15,411 nucleotides of DNA from positions 1 to 15,411 of the forward strand of contig CAADVS010000051.1 in NCBI GenBank assembly GCA_900752545.1, given 5' to 3'. This stretch comes from an uncultured Collinsella sp. (GTDB lineage: Bacteria > Actinomycetota > Coriobacteriia > Coriobacteriales > Coriobacteriaceae). This document shows positions 1 to 7,064 of this stretch, piece by piece. Both the position numbers and the translations under genes were made by a program. Position 1 is the stretch's first letter, and every line of letters starts with the position of its first letter. The notes under the pieces were generated by a model. It made no database searches. It was not told the origin of the DNA and saw only the letters and a list, made by a program, of their open reading frames with translations.

Positions 1-60
1 AGGAAGCGGCTCAGGGCGATATACGCCGTGATGCGCGACCGGGTGCCCTACCGGGAGTAG
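1..60 (+). CDS. C-terminal end of a transposase, probably IS110 family (partial)
   Basis: The first reading frame is open from the window edge to a TAG at 58-60 and gives the 19-residue tail RKRLRAIYAVMRDRVPYRE. Seen directly: an ALR/LRxIYxxLRDxxPY-like ending. From memory of the family, IS110/IS116/IS902 transposases typically finish with a basic helix of the type LRxIYxMLRxxxPY, so this is most likely the last exon-free stretch of such a transposase. The assignment rests on only 19 residues and the catalytic DEDD and serine domains lie outside the window. It could also be the tail of an unrelated protein. Confidence 0.5.
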   Translation, partial: RKRLRAIYAVMRDRVPYRE

Positions 61-112
61 CCCCGACGGTTGACAAAACTATAGGAACACCCAATGACTG
101 GCTGTTGGGGTG
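61..112. mobile_element. Possible right end of the IS110-like element
   Basis: Directly after the transposase stop there is a perfect TTGACA (70-75), then ATAGGAACACCC and a small hairpin with arms CACCCAA (88-94) and TTGGGGTG (105-112, one extra G). IS110 elements have short non-coding right ends, lack long terminal inverted repeats, and in studied members the right end supplies a -35 box that meets a -10 box in the left end when the circle forms. The TTGACA fits this idea, but the true boundary cannot be fixed from one end. Confidence 0.25.
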
Positions 113-222
113 CGGGTGTGACTTTCATCCCGTTTGGCGCTCCGGTCGCCTAGATGTTCGTCATGCGTACCCGCAAACGTGGGACAATGGCGCTGTTGGT
201 TTTACAGACAAAGGATGTGCCT

Positions 223-2166
223 ATGAACACCCTCGCCGCCAAAGTCAGCCGGCAGCGCCACCTGTTTGCGCGATTCGCTTCCGTCTGCGTGCTCGTCGCG
301 CTTGCGTTGTTGCTGCTGCCTGTCGCCGCGCACGCCGACGGCTACTCCATGACCCAGACCTATATCAGTGCCACGGTCGAGGCCGATGGATCGCTGACCG
401 TTGTCGAGGGACGCCAGTTTGATTTCGACGACGACATCAACGGCGTGTTTTGGGAGATCAATACGGGCTCCAACCAGCAGGGCGGCACGGCGGGCGTCGA
501 CGTGCTGAGTGTCGAGGAAGAGGACACCGCGTTTAACAAAGTCGATAGCGCGAACAAGGGCGACTCTGGCGTCTATACGGTCGAGCAGACCGGTGACGGC
601 GTAAGGATTAAGGTGTTCAGCCCTCACGAGAGCGGTGACAGCGCGACCTATTACGTGAGCTATACCATGACCGGTGCGGTTATGAACTGGGCCGATACCG
701 CCGAGCTCTACTGGAAGTTTGTGGGCGACGGCTGGTCTGCGGATTCCGATGACGTCGAGATGGAAGTGCGCTTCGCAAATGCCACTGCCGGGACGGCGGC
801 CGTCAAGGGCGATAACTTCCGCGCATGGGGCCACGGTCCGCTGACGGGCGACGTGTCGCTCGATGCGGACGAACCCATGGTCACCTATACCATTCCCTGC
901 GTGCATCAGGGCGAATTCGCCGAGGCACGCATCGCCTTCCCTAGCGACTGGGTGCCGCAGCTTGCCGCTTCGGGCGAAGAGCGCATGTCAACGATCCTGA
1001 GCGAAGAGAAGGAATGGGCCGACGAAGCTAACGCCCGCCGCGCTCACGCTCGCATGATTGCCAATACACTTGCCGTGCTAAGTGTTGTTGCGGCGGTGGC
1101 CTTTACCGGCACAATCGTTATGCTCAAGCTGCGCAAGCGCAAGCCCAAGCCGTTTTTCCAGGACGAATATTTCCGCGATGTGCCTTCGGCCGACCATCCC
1201 GCCGTGCTTTCGGCCCTCATGAGCTGGAACGAGGTGCCCGATCAGGCATATATCGCCACGCTTATGAAGCTCACCGACGACCGTGTGATCAAGCTGGAGC
1301 AGGCGACCGTGACCAAGGCCAAGAAGGGTCTGTTGGGGCGTGAAAAAGAAGAGCAGACGTATCGCGTGACGGTGAGCGATGCGGGCTGGAAGTCGGCCAA
1401 GGGCATTGACCACATGGTGCTCAAAGTCTTCTTTGCCGGTACTAAGCCTGACGAGAACGGCGATCGCTCGCGTACGTTCGACGAGCTGCAGCACTACGTC
1501 AAGCAGCACGCTACACCCGTGGGCGACAAGCTCGAGGACTATCAGAACACCGTTAAGGGCAAGCTGGCCGATAGCGAGTACGTTGCCTCGGACGGCATTG
1601 TTGCAATGGTGTTTTGCCTGGTTCTTGGTATCCTGATTGCCTTTGTTCCCGTGGGATCCATCTTCTTTACCGATGGCGCACAGGCGAACATTACCGCCGC
1701 GGTTATCTCGGTGCCGATTGTGCTGGTGGGTATCGGCGTGGGCCTTACGTTCCGCCGCTTTACGCCGGAGGGCGCCGAGGTGGCGGCTCGCTGCAAGGCA
1801 CTTAAGCATTGGCTCGAGGACTTCACTCGTCTAAAGGAAGCCGTCCCCGGCGATCTGGTGCTGTGGAACAAGCTGCTGGTGATGGGCGTGGCGCTGGGTG
1901 TTTCCAAGGAAGTGCTGCGTCAGCTTGCCGAGGCCGTGCCGCCCGAGGTGCGCGAGGCCGACGGCTTCTATGACAATTATCCCTGCTACTGGTGGTACTA
2001 CCATCATTACGGTATCGAGTCTCCGCTCGATTCGTTCGATGACGTGTATCACGAGAGCATCCGTGAGCTGGCGTCGAGCTCCGACAGCTCGGGCGGCGGC
2101 GGAGGCGGCGGCTTCTCTGGCGGCGGAGGCGGCGGCGTCGGCGGAGGCGGCGGCGGAACGTTCTAG
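223..2166 (+). CDS. DUF2207 domain membrane protein with signal peptide and glycine-rich tail
   Basis: A 647-residue protein of unknown function. Start at ATG 223 is chosen because AAAGGA (210-215) lies 7 bases upstream and the protein then begins with a classic signal peptide: basic n-region to about residue 18, hydrophobic core VLVALALLLLPVAA, and a likely cut after AHA (about residues 36-38). An ATG at 154 in frame would bury this. An extracytoplasmic domain (about 40-270) resembles the N-terminal part of DUF2207 (YciQ-like) proteins. Membrane segments lie at about 278-301, 458-482 and 488-510. A cytoplasmic region follows the first segment (KRKPKPFFQDEY, then a winged-helix-like stretch LMSWNEVPDQAYIATLMKL). 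The C-terminus has a WWYYHHYG patch and ends in polyglycine (GGGGGGGFSGGGGGG). This domain order and Gly-rich end are typical of the family. It appears monocistronic, closed by the terminator at 2182. Confidence 0.85.
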   Translation: MNTLAAKVSRQRHLFARFASVCVLVALALLLLPVAAHADGYSMTQTYISATVEADGSLTVVEGRQFDFDDDINGVFWEINTGSNQQGGTAGVDVLSVEEEDTAFNKVDSANKGDSGVYTVEQTGDGVRIKVFSPHESGDSATYYVSYTMTGAVMNWADTAELYWKFVGDGWSADSDDVEMEVRFANATAGTAAVKGDNFRAWGHGPLTGDVSLDADEPMVTYTIPCVHQGEFAEARIAFPSDWVPQLAASGEERMSTILSEEKEWADEANARRAHARMIANTLAVLSVVAAVAFTGTIVMLKLRKRKPKPFFQDEYFRDVPSADHPAVLSALMSWNEVPDQAYIATLMKLTDDRVIKLEQATVTKAKKGLLGREKEEQTYRVTVSDAGWKSAKGIDHMVLKVFFAGTKPDENGDRSRTFDELQHYVKQHATPVGDKLEDYQNTVKGKLADSEYVASDGIVAMVFCLVLGILIAFVPVGSIFFTDGAQANITAAVISVPIVLVGIGVGLTFRRFTPEGAEVAARCKALKHWLEDFTRLKEAVPGDLVLWNKLLVMGVALGVSKEVLRQLAEAVPPEVREADGFYDNYPCYWWYYHHYGIESPLDSFDDVYHESIRELASSSDSSGGGGGGGFSGGGGGGVGGGGGGTF

Positions 2167-2181
2167 CGCGCTCTGATTTTT

Positions 2182-2227
2182 GGGATGGATCTTCTCCGGC
2201 GACTGCCGACGGATCCATCCCATTTTT
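2182..2227 (+). terminator. Rho-independent terminator of the DUF2207 gene
   Basis: A perfect 10-base stem GGGATGGATC (2182-2191) / GATCCATCCC (2212-2221) encloses an inner CGGC-GACT-GCCG hairpin and is followed by ATTTTT (2222-2227). It lies 16 bases after the stop codon at 2166. Confidence 0.85.
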
Positions 2228-2304
2228 ATGCGCTACCTACGAAGGCTGTCCCCAACGACTAATCACTGGGAACATCCCTAAATGACTAGGTATGGCTGCC
2301 GGGT

Positions 2305-2946
2305 TTAGGCTGTTAGATCGAGTTCGTAGAGGAAGCTTTCGCGCGGCATGTCGTGACGGCGCTCTTCGCGGTTGGCGCGGTGCGTGGCCATGCGCTTAAA
2401 GCCGTGCAGCTCGTAGAACTTCCACGAGCAGTTGGAGTCGGTGTACAGGTGCGCCCTCGTCGCTCCAAGCGAGGACAGGTGCGAGACCGCGGCGTCGAGC
2501 AGAACCGTGCCAACGCCCAGGCCATGGACATCGCGATCCACGGCAAGCAGCGTGACCTCGTTGTCGTGCGGCAACGGGCTGCTTTCGAGCAGGCGGTTGT
2601 TGGTTCGGATGGTTGCGCGCACAAACGAGAGATACTCGGCGCAGGCATCAGGCTCCAGCTCACGCATCTGCGATAGCAGCGCGCGTTCGGTATCCATCCA
2701 ATGCTCGTTGATAGTGACGCCGGAGTTCTGTCCTGCGCGTGCAAGTGCAATGCCGCGCGCCTCGCCGTCAATCACCGCTACCTGCGAAAACGTCGATGAT
2801 GAAAGGCAATAGGCGAGGTCGCATGAGGCCTCGAGGCGGTTGTACTCATCGTTATCCGAATTGTTATGCCAAAGCTGCTGCAGAATCAGCGCGATGGCGT
2901 CGAAGTCTTCGGTATCAAACGGTCGGTAGAGAACCCGCGAGACCAT
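2305..2946 (-). CDS. GNAT family N-acetyltransferase
   Basis: A 213-residue protein. The start ATG (2944-2946) is preceded on the minus strand by AAAGAGG about 6 bases away. The GNAT acetyl-CoA binding motif A is visible at residues 135-150 (LLAVDRDVHGLGVGTVLL, with the pyrophosphate loop H-GLGVGT), followed by an alpha helix and the motif B segment LYTDSNCSWKFYELHGFKR at about 167-185. Family knowledge: these enzymes move an acetyl group from acetyl-CoA to an amine of a small molecule or protein. The substrate cannot be read from sequence. The N-terminal half (RPFDTEDFDAIALILQQLW) is the usual first strand and helix. It converges with the DUF2207 gene and is divergent from purH, so it is probably transcribed alone. 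Confidence 0.85.
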   Translation of the reverse strand: MVSRVLYRPFDTEDFDAIALILQQLWHNNSDNDEYNRLEASCDLAYCLSSSTFSQVAVIDGEARGIALARAGQNSGVTINEHWMDTERALLSQMRELEPDACAEYLSFVRATIRTNNRLLESSPLPHDNEVTLLAVDRDVHGLGVGTVLLDAAVSHLSSLGATRAHLYTDSNCSWKFYELHGFKRMATHRANREERRHDMPRESFLYELDLTA

Positions 2947-3223
2947 GGTGCCTCTTTCTTTTGCGGATGCATATCGAGCACAGTTCTACCACGCCATTGG
3001 CATCTAATTATGGTGCCCCTGTGTTCCATGAACTCACCGTGCCCGGTGCCATGCCCATCCCCTCCGCTCGCAAACTTTTTCTGCACATGCGCCCGTTGCG
3101 GGGTGCATCGATGCGCTCGATGCGCTACATTAAATCAGTATTTTCAATGCCGCTGCGCGAGCGCTGCAGATCGACGTATCACCGACTCACAGAGCACGGC
3201 GGCGTACCAGACAGGAGGACTGC
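2947..3223. promoter_or_regulatory. Divergent intergenic region between the acetyltransferase and purH
   Basis: These 277 bases must carry promoters for both flanking genes. I find no convincing -35/-10 pair on either strand. The purH-proximal part holds a perfect 10-base palindrome GCATCGATGC (3105-3114) and a 9-base tandem duplication just downstream, followed by the AT-rich TACATTAAATC (3126-3136), the most likely melting region for purH. The purH ribosome site AGGAGG is at 3213-3218. Confidence 0.4.
3109..3126 (+). repeat. 9-base tandem direct repeat upstream of purH
   Basis: CGATGCGCT occurs twice head to tail (3109-3117 and 3118-3126), overlapping the palindrome GCATCGATGC at 3105-3114. 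It sits about 100 bases before the purH start, where an operator would be expected, but no known operator consensus is recognised. Confidence 0.6.
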
Positions 3224-4831
3224 ATGGGATCTGATGTGAAGATCGCACGCGCGTTGATCTCGGTTACCGATAAGACGGGCGTCGTCGATTTCGCACGGAC
3301 GCTGGTTGACGACTTTGGCGTCGAGATCATCTCTACGGGCGGCACGGCTCGTGCCATCGAGGACGCGGGCATTCCCGTAACCCCCATCGAGGAGTTCACG
3401 GGCTATCCCGAGATGATGGACGGCCGCGTTAAGACCCTGCACCCCAAGGTTCATGGCGCGCTGCTGGCCCGCCGCGATTCCGAGCAGCACATGCAGGAGG
3501 CGGCTCAGCACGGCATTAAGCTGATCGACCTGGTCGTCGTCAACCTGTACGAGTTCGAGAAGACCGTTGCCAACCCCGAGGTCACCTTCGCGGACGCTAT
3601 CGAGCACATCGACATCGGTGGCCCCTCCATGTTGCGCTCTGCTGCCAAGAACGCCGCGAGCGTTACCGTCATCTCCGACCCGGCCGACTATGATGCCGTC
3701 CTGGCCGAGATGCACGAGACCGGTGGCTGCACCACGCTTTCCACCCGTCGTCGCCTGCAGGTGAAGGTCTACCAGACCACCGCCGCCTACGACACGGCTA
3801 TCTCCCGTTGGCTTGCCGCCCAGGCAAGCGACGTGGCGGACACCTCTGCCAAGCTCGAGATTTCGCTGGAGAAGGTCGACGACCTGCGCTATGGCGAGAA
3901 CCCGCAGCAGAAGGCCACGGTCTATCGCTTTGCCGAGGGCTGCGAGAACACCGCGAGCTCGCAGTTCCCGCTCGTGGGCTCCGAGCAGATCCAGGGCAAG
4001 CCGCTCAGCTACAACAACTATCTGGATGCCGACGCCGCCTGGAACCTGGTCCGCGAGTTCGACGAGCCGGCCTGCGTGATCCTCAAGCACCAAAACCCCT
4101 GCGGTTCCGCCGTTGCCGAGGACATCACGGCCGCCTACGATCGCGCCTTCGCCTGCGATCCCAAGAGCGCCTTTGGCGGCATCATCGCCTGCAACCGCGA
4201 GGTTCCCTTTGAGCTGGTTGAGCACTTTGCCGATCAGAACAAGCAGTTCGTCGAGGTCATCATCGCCCCGAGCTACACCGACGAGGCGCTCGAGCGCATG
4301 GCCAAGCGCCCCAACCTGCGCGTGTTGGCTACCGGCGGCGTGGACCACGGCGCCCAGGTGGAGCTGCGCTCCGTCGACGGCGGCATGCTGGTGCAGGAAG
4401 TCGACCACGTGACCGAGGACCCCGCGACCTTTACGTTCCCCACCGACCGCAAGCCCACCGACGCCGAGATGGCCGAGCTCGAGTTTGCCTGGAAGGTCTG
4501 CAAGGGCGTCAAGTCCAACGCCATCCTGGTCTCCAAGGGCAAGGCCGGCATTGGCATGGGTCCGGGTCAGCCCAACCGCGTTGACTCCGCACTGCTGGCC
4601 TGCGAGCGCGCCGAGGACTTCTGCGAGCGCGAGGGCGTGGAGAAGGGCGGCTTTGCCTGTGCAAGCGACGCGTTCTTCCCGTTCCGCGACAACGTCGACG
4701 TGCTTGCCGCGCACGGCGTGACCTGCATCATCCAGCCCGGCGGCTCCAAGCGCGACGACGAAAGCATCCAGGCCTGCAATGAGCACAATATTGCTATGGT
4801 GTTTACGGGCGCTCGCCACTTCCGCCACTAA
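3224..4831 (+). CDS. purH: Bifunctional AICAR transformylase / IMP cyclohydrolase PurH
   Basis: A 535-residue cytoplasmic enzyme that carries out the last two steps of purine synthesis: formylation of AICAR with 10-formyl-tetrahydrofolate, then ring closure to IMP. ATG 3224 follows AGGAGG (3213-3218) at 5 bases. The N-terminal IMP cyclohydrolase (MGS-like) domain spans about 1-150 and shows ALISVTDKTGVVDFA, ISTGGTARAIEDAG and GRVKTLHPKVHGALLARR. The transformylase domain follows, with the catalytic KHQNPCG at residues 288-294 (Lys-His pair), DPKSAFGGIIACNR, and the conserved VKSNAILVSKGKAGIGMGPG. The C-terminus GARHFRH is the normal family ending and the length matches the family. It stands apart from other pur genes here: divergent from an acetyltransferase and closed by a strong terminator. 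Confidence 0.98.
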   Translation: MGSDVKIARALISVTDKTGVVDFARTLVDDFGVEIISTGGTARAIEDAGIPVTPIEEFTGYPEMMDGRVKTLHPKVHGALLARRDSEQHMQEAAQHGIKLIDLVVVNLYEFEKTVANPEVTFADAIEHIDIGGPSMLRSAAKNAASVTVISDPADYDAVLAEMHETGGCTTLSTRRRLQVKVYQTTAAYDTAISRWLAAQASDVADTSAKLEISLEKVDDLRYGENPQQKATVYRFAEGCENTASSQFPLVGSEQIQGKPLSYNNYLDADAAWNLVREFDEPACVILKHQNPCGSAVAEDITAAYDRAFACDPKSAFGGIIACNREVPFELVEHFADQNKQFVEVIIAPSYTDEALERMAKRPNLRVLATGGVDHGAQVELRSVDGGMLVQEVDHVTEDPATFTFPTDRKPTDAEMAELEFAWKVCKGVKSNAILVSKGKAGIGMGPGQPNRVDSALLACERAEDFCEREGVEKGGFACASDAFFPFRDNVDVLAAHGVTCIIQPGGSKRDDESIQACNEHNIAMVFTGARHFRH

Positions 4832-4860
4832 GTTCCGCCTTGGGACAAAATAATCTCCGC

Positions 4861-4896
4861 AAAAGACGGTCGCTCCGTTTGGAGGGCCGTCTTTTT
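4861..4896 (+). terminator. Rho-independent terminator after purH
   Basis: Stem AAAGACGG (4862-4869) / CCGTCTTT (4887-4894), continued inward by TC/GG and CTCC (4873-4876) / GGAG (4881-4884) around a GTTT loop, with T5 at 4892-4896. It lies 30 bases after the purH stop and only 17 bases before the first ATG of the next gene. Confidence 0.9.
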
Positions 4897-4904
4897 GGTA
4901 TAAG
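4878..4904 (+). promoter_or_regulatory. Weak candidate promoter for the hypothetical gene
   Basis: TATAAG (4899-4904) directly follows the purH terminator and has TTTGGA (4878-4883) 15 bases upstream, inside the terminator hairpin. If used, transcription would begin near 4911, almost at ATG 4913, and about 26 bases before ATG 4937. The spacing is short, so this is only a possibility. Confidence 0.25.
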
Positions 4905-4936
4905 AGGACGGAATGACTAACACGAAAGGTATGACC

Positions 4937-5647
4937 ATGCCCCAGATTGATGATGCCGAGCTGTTTGGCAATGCCGAGGATCAGCGTGCGTACGAGGACT
5001 TTTGCGCCAATCAGGAGGCGGTCGAGAAGTTTACGCTCGACAAGCCCGCGCTTATCTGCCGCTGGCGCATGTCCAACAAAAAGGTGCCCATGCTCAACCG
5101 CCACATTCGTGCGCTGTCCGAGCGCTTGGTGCAGGGCGAGCCGCTTACCCATAACATGCTCAGTTGGGCCAAGCAGCACGTTGAGTGGTCGCTTGCCGAG
5201 GGCGATTACACTGCGCACGACGGCGTACTCATGCTGGCGATCGACGTTAACGGCAACGCCGCCATGACGGTGGGGGAGTACGAGCCGCTCGCCGATACGT
5301 CGGCCAAGGCGCTACGCGCCCGTTCCGCCGAGGCTCGCTCCGAGGCCGACGAAACCGGCGTGGCGCCCGAGCTGCTCGCCGCCGTCGATAACGGCGAGCT
5401 TGCCTTTGTGGCGCCAGCGGACGAGTGCCTGTGCGGCACGGCGACGCTCATCGAGCAACTGGCCCAGACCAAGGGCATCCCGGTCACGCGCGTAGACATT
5501 CCCGCGCAGCTCAAGGGTGCGCTGTTTCTGGTGAGCGACGAGCACGGTGTGGTTGCCGCCGCCGACTCCGACGCCGCCGACTCCGACGCCGCTACGGTCG
5601 CCTTCTTCGCCGAAGGCTACGAAAAGCTCCGCGCCCGCCGCTCCTAA
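4937..5647 (+). CDS. Hypothetical protein of unknown function
   Basis: I do not recognise this gene. From ATG 4937 it gives 236 residues; in-frame ATGs at 4913 and 4931 would give 244 or 238. ATG 4937 is preferred because AAAGG (4925-4929) lies 7 bases upstream, but AGAGGA (4903-4908) could serve ATG 4913. The protein is acidic, has no signal peptide or membrane segment, and is rich in Ala and Glu. A central stretch (HDGVLMLAIDVNGNAAMTV) and a later one (LCGTATLIEQLAQTKGIPVTRVDIP) faintly recall class IV aminotransferases, but the lysine and phosphate-binding signatures are not evident and I do not make that call. Near the C-terminus the residues AADSD are duplicated by a 15-base tandem repeat. 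Codon use matches its neighbours, which supports real coding. It converges with the PucR gene, stops 18 bases apart. Confidence 0.75.
   Translation: MPQIDDAELFGNAEDQRAYEDFCANQEAVEKFTLDKPALICRWRMSNKKVPMLNRHIRALSERLVQGEPLTHNMLSWAKQHVEWSLAEGDYTAHDGVLMLAIDVNGNAAMTVGEYEPLADTSAKALRARSAEARSEADETGVAPELLAAVDNGELAFVAPADECLCGTATLIEQLAQTKGIPVTRVDIPAQLKGALFLVSDEHGVVAAADSDAADSDAATVAFFAEGYEKLRARRS
5558..5587 (+). repeat. 15-base tandem duplication inside the hypothetical gene
   Basis: GCCGCCGACTCCGAC is present twice in a row (5558-5572 and 5573-5587), in frame, encoding AADSD AADSD. The perfect identity suggests recent slippage; copy number may vary between strains. Confidence 0.9.
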
Positions 5648-5665
5648 CCTCAAGGCGGGGTTGGC

Positions 5666-6847
5666 TTACTGAAGCGAGCGAGCGCGTTCGATGGCGTAGG
5701 CGAGCGACAGCTGCTCCATCTCCGGGGCGCATTTGTAGCTCAGTCCGGTGAGAGCTGTCACCTTATCGAGGCGATATCGAATTGTGTTCGGGTGCTGGCC
5801 AGTCTGCTTGGCGGTTTGCTCGATACGTCGGTCGTTCTCGATGAATGCGGCGAGCGTTGATTCCAGTTCGCTGCCATGCTCGCTGTCGTGCTCGCGTATC
5901 GGCGAGAGAATCGCCTCCGAGAACGATCGCATCTCCGGGGTTTCCGCAAAAGGCATCACGGTTTTCAGGATGCCGAGCTGCGTATAGCGGACGGGACCCT
6001 CGGCTCGTTGACAAGATAGGCGCTGTGCGTAAATCGCCTGCGAGATCGCCTGCGCCACCGCCTCGTCTCCAAACAGAATATCGCTGATGCCGAGCCCTTC
6101 CGCTCCGCCATCGATGCCGCTAGCCTCGATGAGCTCCGTGAGCGCCTGCACGATTCGCTCCACATCGAGCGTCTGCTCCGAGTCGCTTGTCGCTACGAAT
6201 AGCAATCCTCCGTCATAGGGTGCCAGCATGTTGTGGCATCCGGCGAGGGTCGATTTTGCACAGAGACGTTCGATTTGCAAAAACGTACGCGGGTCGAGGG
6301 GCTCTGCAAACGATGCGAACAGGGCGACCGCTTCGTCCAGAAATGACGGGTTGAGGCTTCGGATGCGTCGGCAGATGGACTCGGACGATACGTCTGTCCT
6401 CAGGGCATCGATCTCGCGCTGTGCGAAGTCGATGGACGCGAGCTGCTCGATATGCCGTTTGACCTCATAGATGACGCTGTCAAAGAACAGTGAGTCGTCG
6501 GTCGTGAGAAAGACCGGGTAGTGCCGCGCGTTGGCGTAGCGGATGGCTTGGTCGGGAATCGGGATGTGCAGGACGTTTTTGATGATGAGACCGCTCGTTC
6601 CCTTGGCGACGAGGTATTTCACGGCTTCAGTGATGAGGTACGGGTCGTCCTTCGCATAGAGGAAAGTGCTGAGGATGATCTCGTCTGAGCTGAAGTTGAC
6701 GCGCTGGTATTTGTTCTTGAGGCCGGGCATGAGTTCATAATCGAGGATCCCGACGCCAGAGACGGCACGCGAGATGCCATCGCTGCCGGCGATTAGACGG
6801 ACCGACCCCTCATATTCCCGTGAGAAGTCCGAGATGGTGTATAGCAT
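5666..6847 (-). CDS. PucR family transcriptional regulator
   Basis: A 393-residue regulator from ATG 6847, chosen because AAGG (6859-6856) lies 8 bases upstream on this strand and the protein then begins MLYTISDFSREYEG as PucR proteins do. In-frame ATGs at 6853 and 6868 (400 residues) have poorer ribosome sites. The N-terminal PucR/purine-catabolism domain covers about 1-120 (VRLIAGSDGISRAVSGVGILD, later GTSGLIIKNVLHIPIPDQAIRYAN). The middle is variable, and the last 60 residues form the PucR C-terminal helix-turn-helix (FIENDRRIEQTAKQTGQHPN followed by TIRYRLDKVTALTGL). Family knowledge: PucR proteins are usually activators of nearby catabolic operons and respond to purine or amino-acid metabolites. 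Its divergent position suggests it controls the operon starting at 7065 and perhaps itself. No clear terminator follows its stop. Confidence 0.92.
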   Translation of the reverse strand: MLYTISDFSREYEGSVRLIAGSDGISRAVSGVGILDYELMPGLKNKYQRVNFSSDEIILSTFLYAKDDPYLITEAVKYLVAKGTSGLIIKNVLHIPIPDQAIRYANARHYPVFLTTDDSLFFDSVIYEVKRHIEQLASIDFAQREIDALRTDVSSESICRRIRSLNPSFLDEAVALFASFAEPLDPRTFLQIERLCAKSTLAGCHNMLAPYDGGLLFVATSDSEQTLDVERIVQALTELIEASGIDGGAEGLGISDILFGDEAVAQAISQAIYAQRLSCQRAEGPVRYTQLGILKTVMPFAETPEMRSFSEAILSPIREHDSEHGSELESTLAAFIENDRRIEQTAKQTGQHPNTIRYRLDKVTALTGLSYKCAPEMEQLSLAYAIERARSLQ

Positions 6848-6868
6848 CAGCATCACCTTGTAAATCAT

Positions 6869-7061
6869 TACAATAAGTACCTGTACAAATAGGATAATCG
6901 CACATCCGTATGCCTTTGATGCGATAAATAGTTCAAATACCTGCTGATAGAACGAAAAATCAGATCGAGAATCGTTGTAGATTCCAACAAGAAATGATCC
7001 TTGGCGGCATCGTTACTAAACCGTACAGTGAAGCAACGTAAAGCTTTCGCTTAGAGGAGCG
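6869..7061. promoter_or_regulatory. Divergent control region between pucR and the OCD-aminotransferase operon
   Basis: About 190 bases, more AT-rich than the surrounding genes. It carries a short palindrome GTACCTGTAC (6877-6886) next to the regulator start, a likely plus-strand promoter at 7001-7029, and the ribosome site AGAGGAG (7053-7059). An operator for the PucR protein is expected here, but its sequence is not known to me. Confidence 0.55.
7001..7029 (+). promoter_or_regulatory. Candidate promoter of the OCD-aminotransferase operon
   Basis: TTGGCG (7001-7006), a 17-base spacer, and TACAGT (7024-7029). Each box matches four of six consensus positions and the spacing is ideal. Transcription would start near 7036, giving a leader of about 30 bases. 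The weak boxes would suit an activator-dependent promoter. Confidence 0.45.
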
Positions 7062-7064
7062 ATG

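Noticed and set aside
70..85. TTGACA followed by TATAGG as a complete promoter
   Set aside because: Only four bases separate the boxes (70-75 and 80-85), far from the 16-18 needed, so it is not a working pair in this arrangement.
154..222. Upstream start ATG 154 for the DUF2207 gene
   Set aside because: It would place 23 extra residues before an excellent signal peptide, and lacks the AAAGGA ribosome site that precedes ATG 223.
3179..5218. A 679-residue open frame on the minus strand across purH
   Set aside because: It is the antisense of purH, lacks any recognisable domain, and results from the high GC content and codon bias of the real gene.
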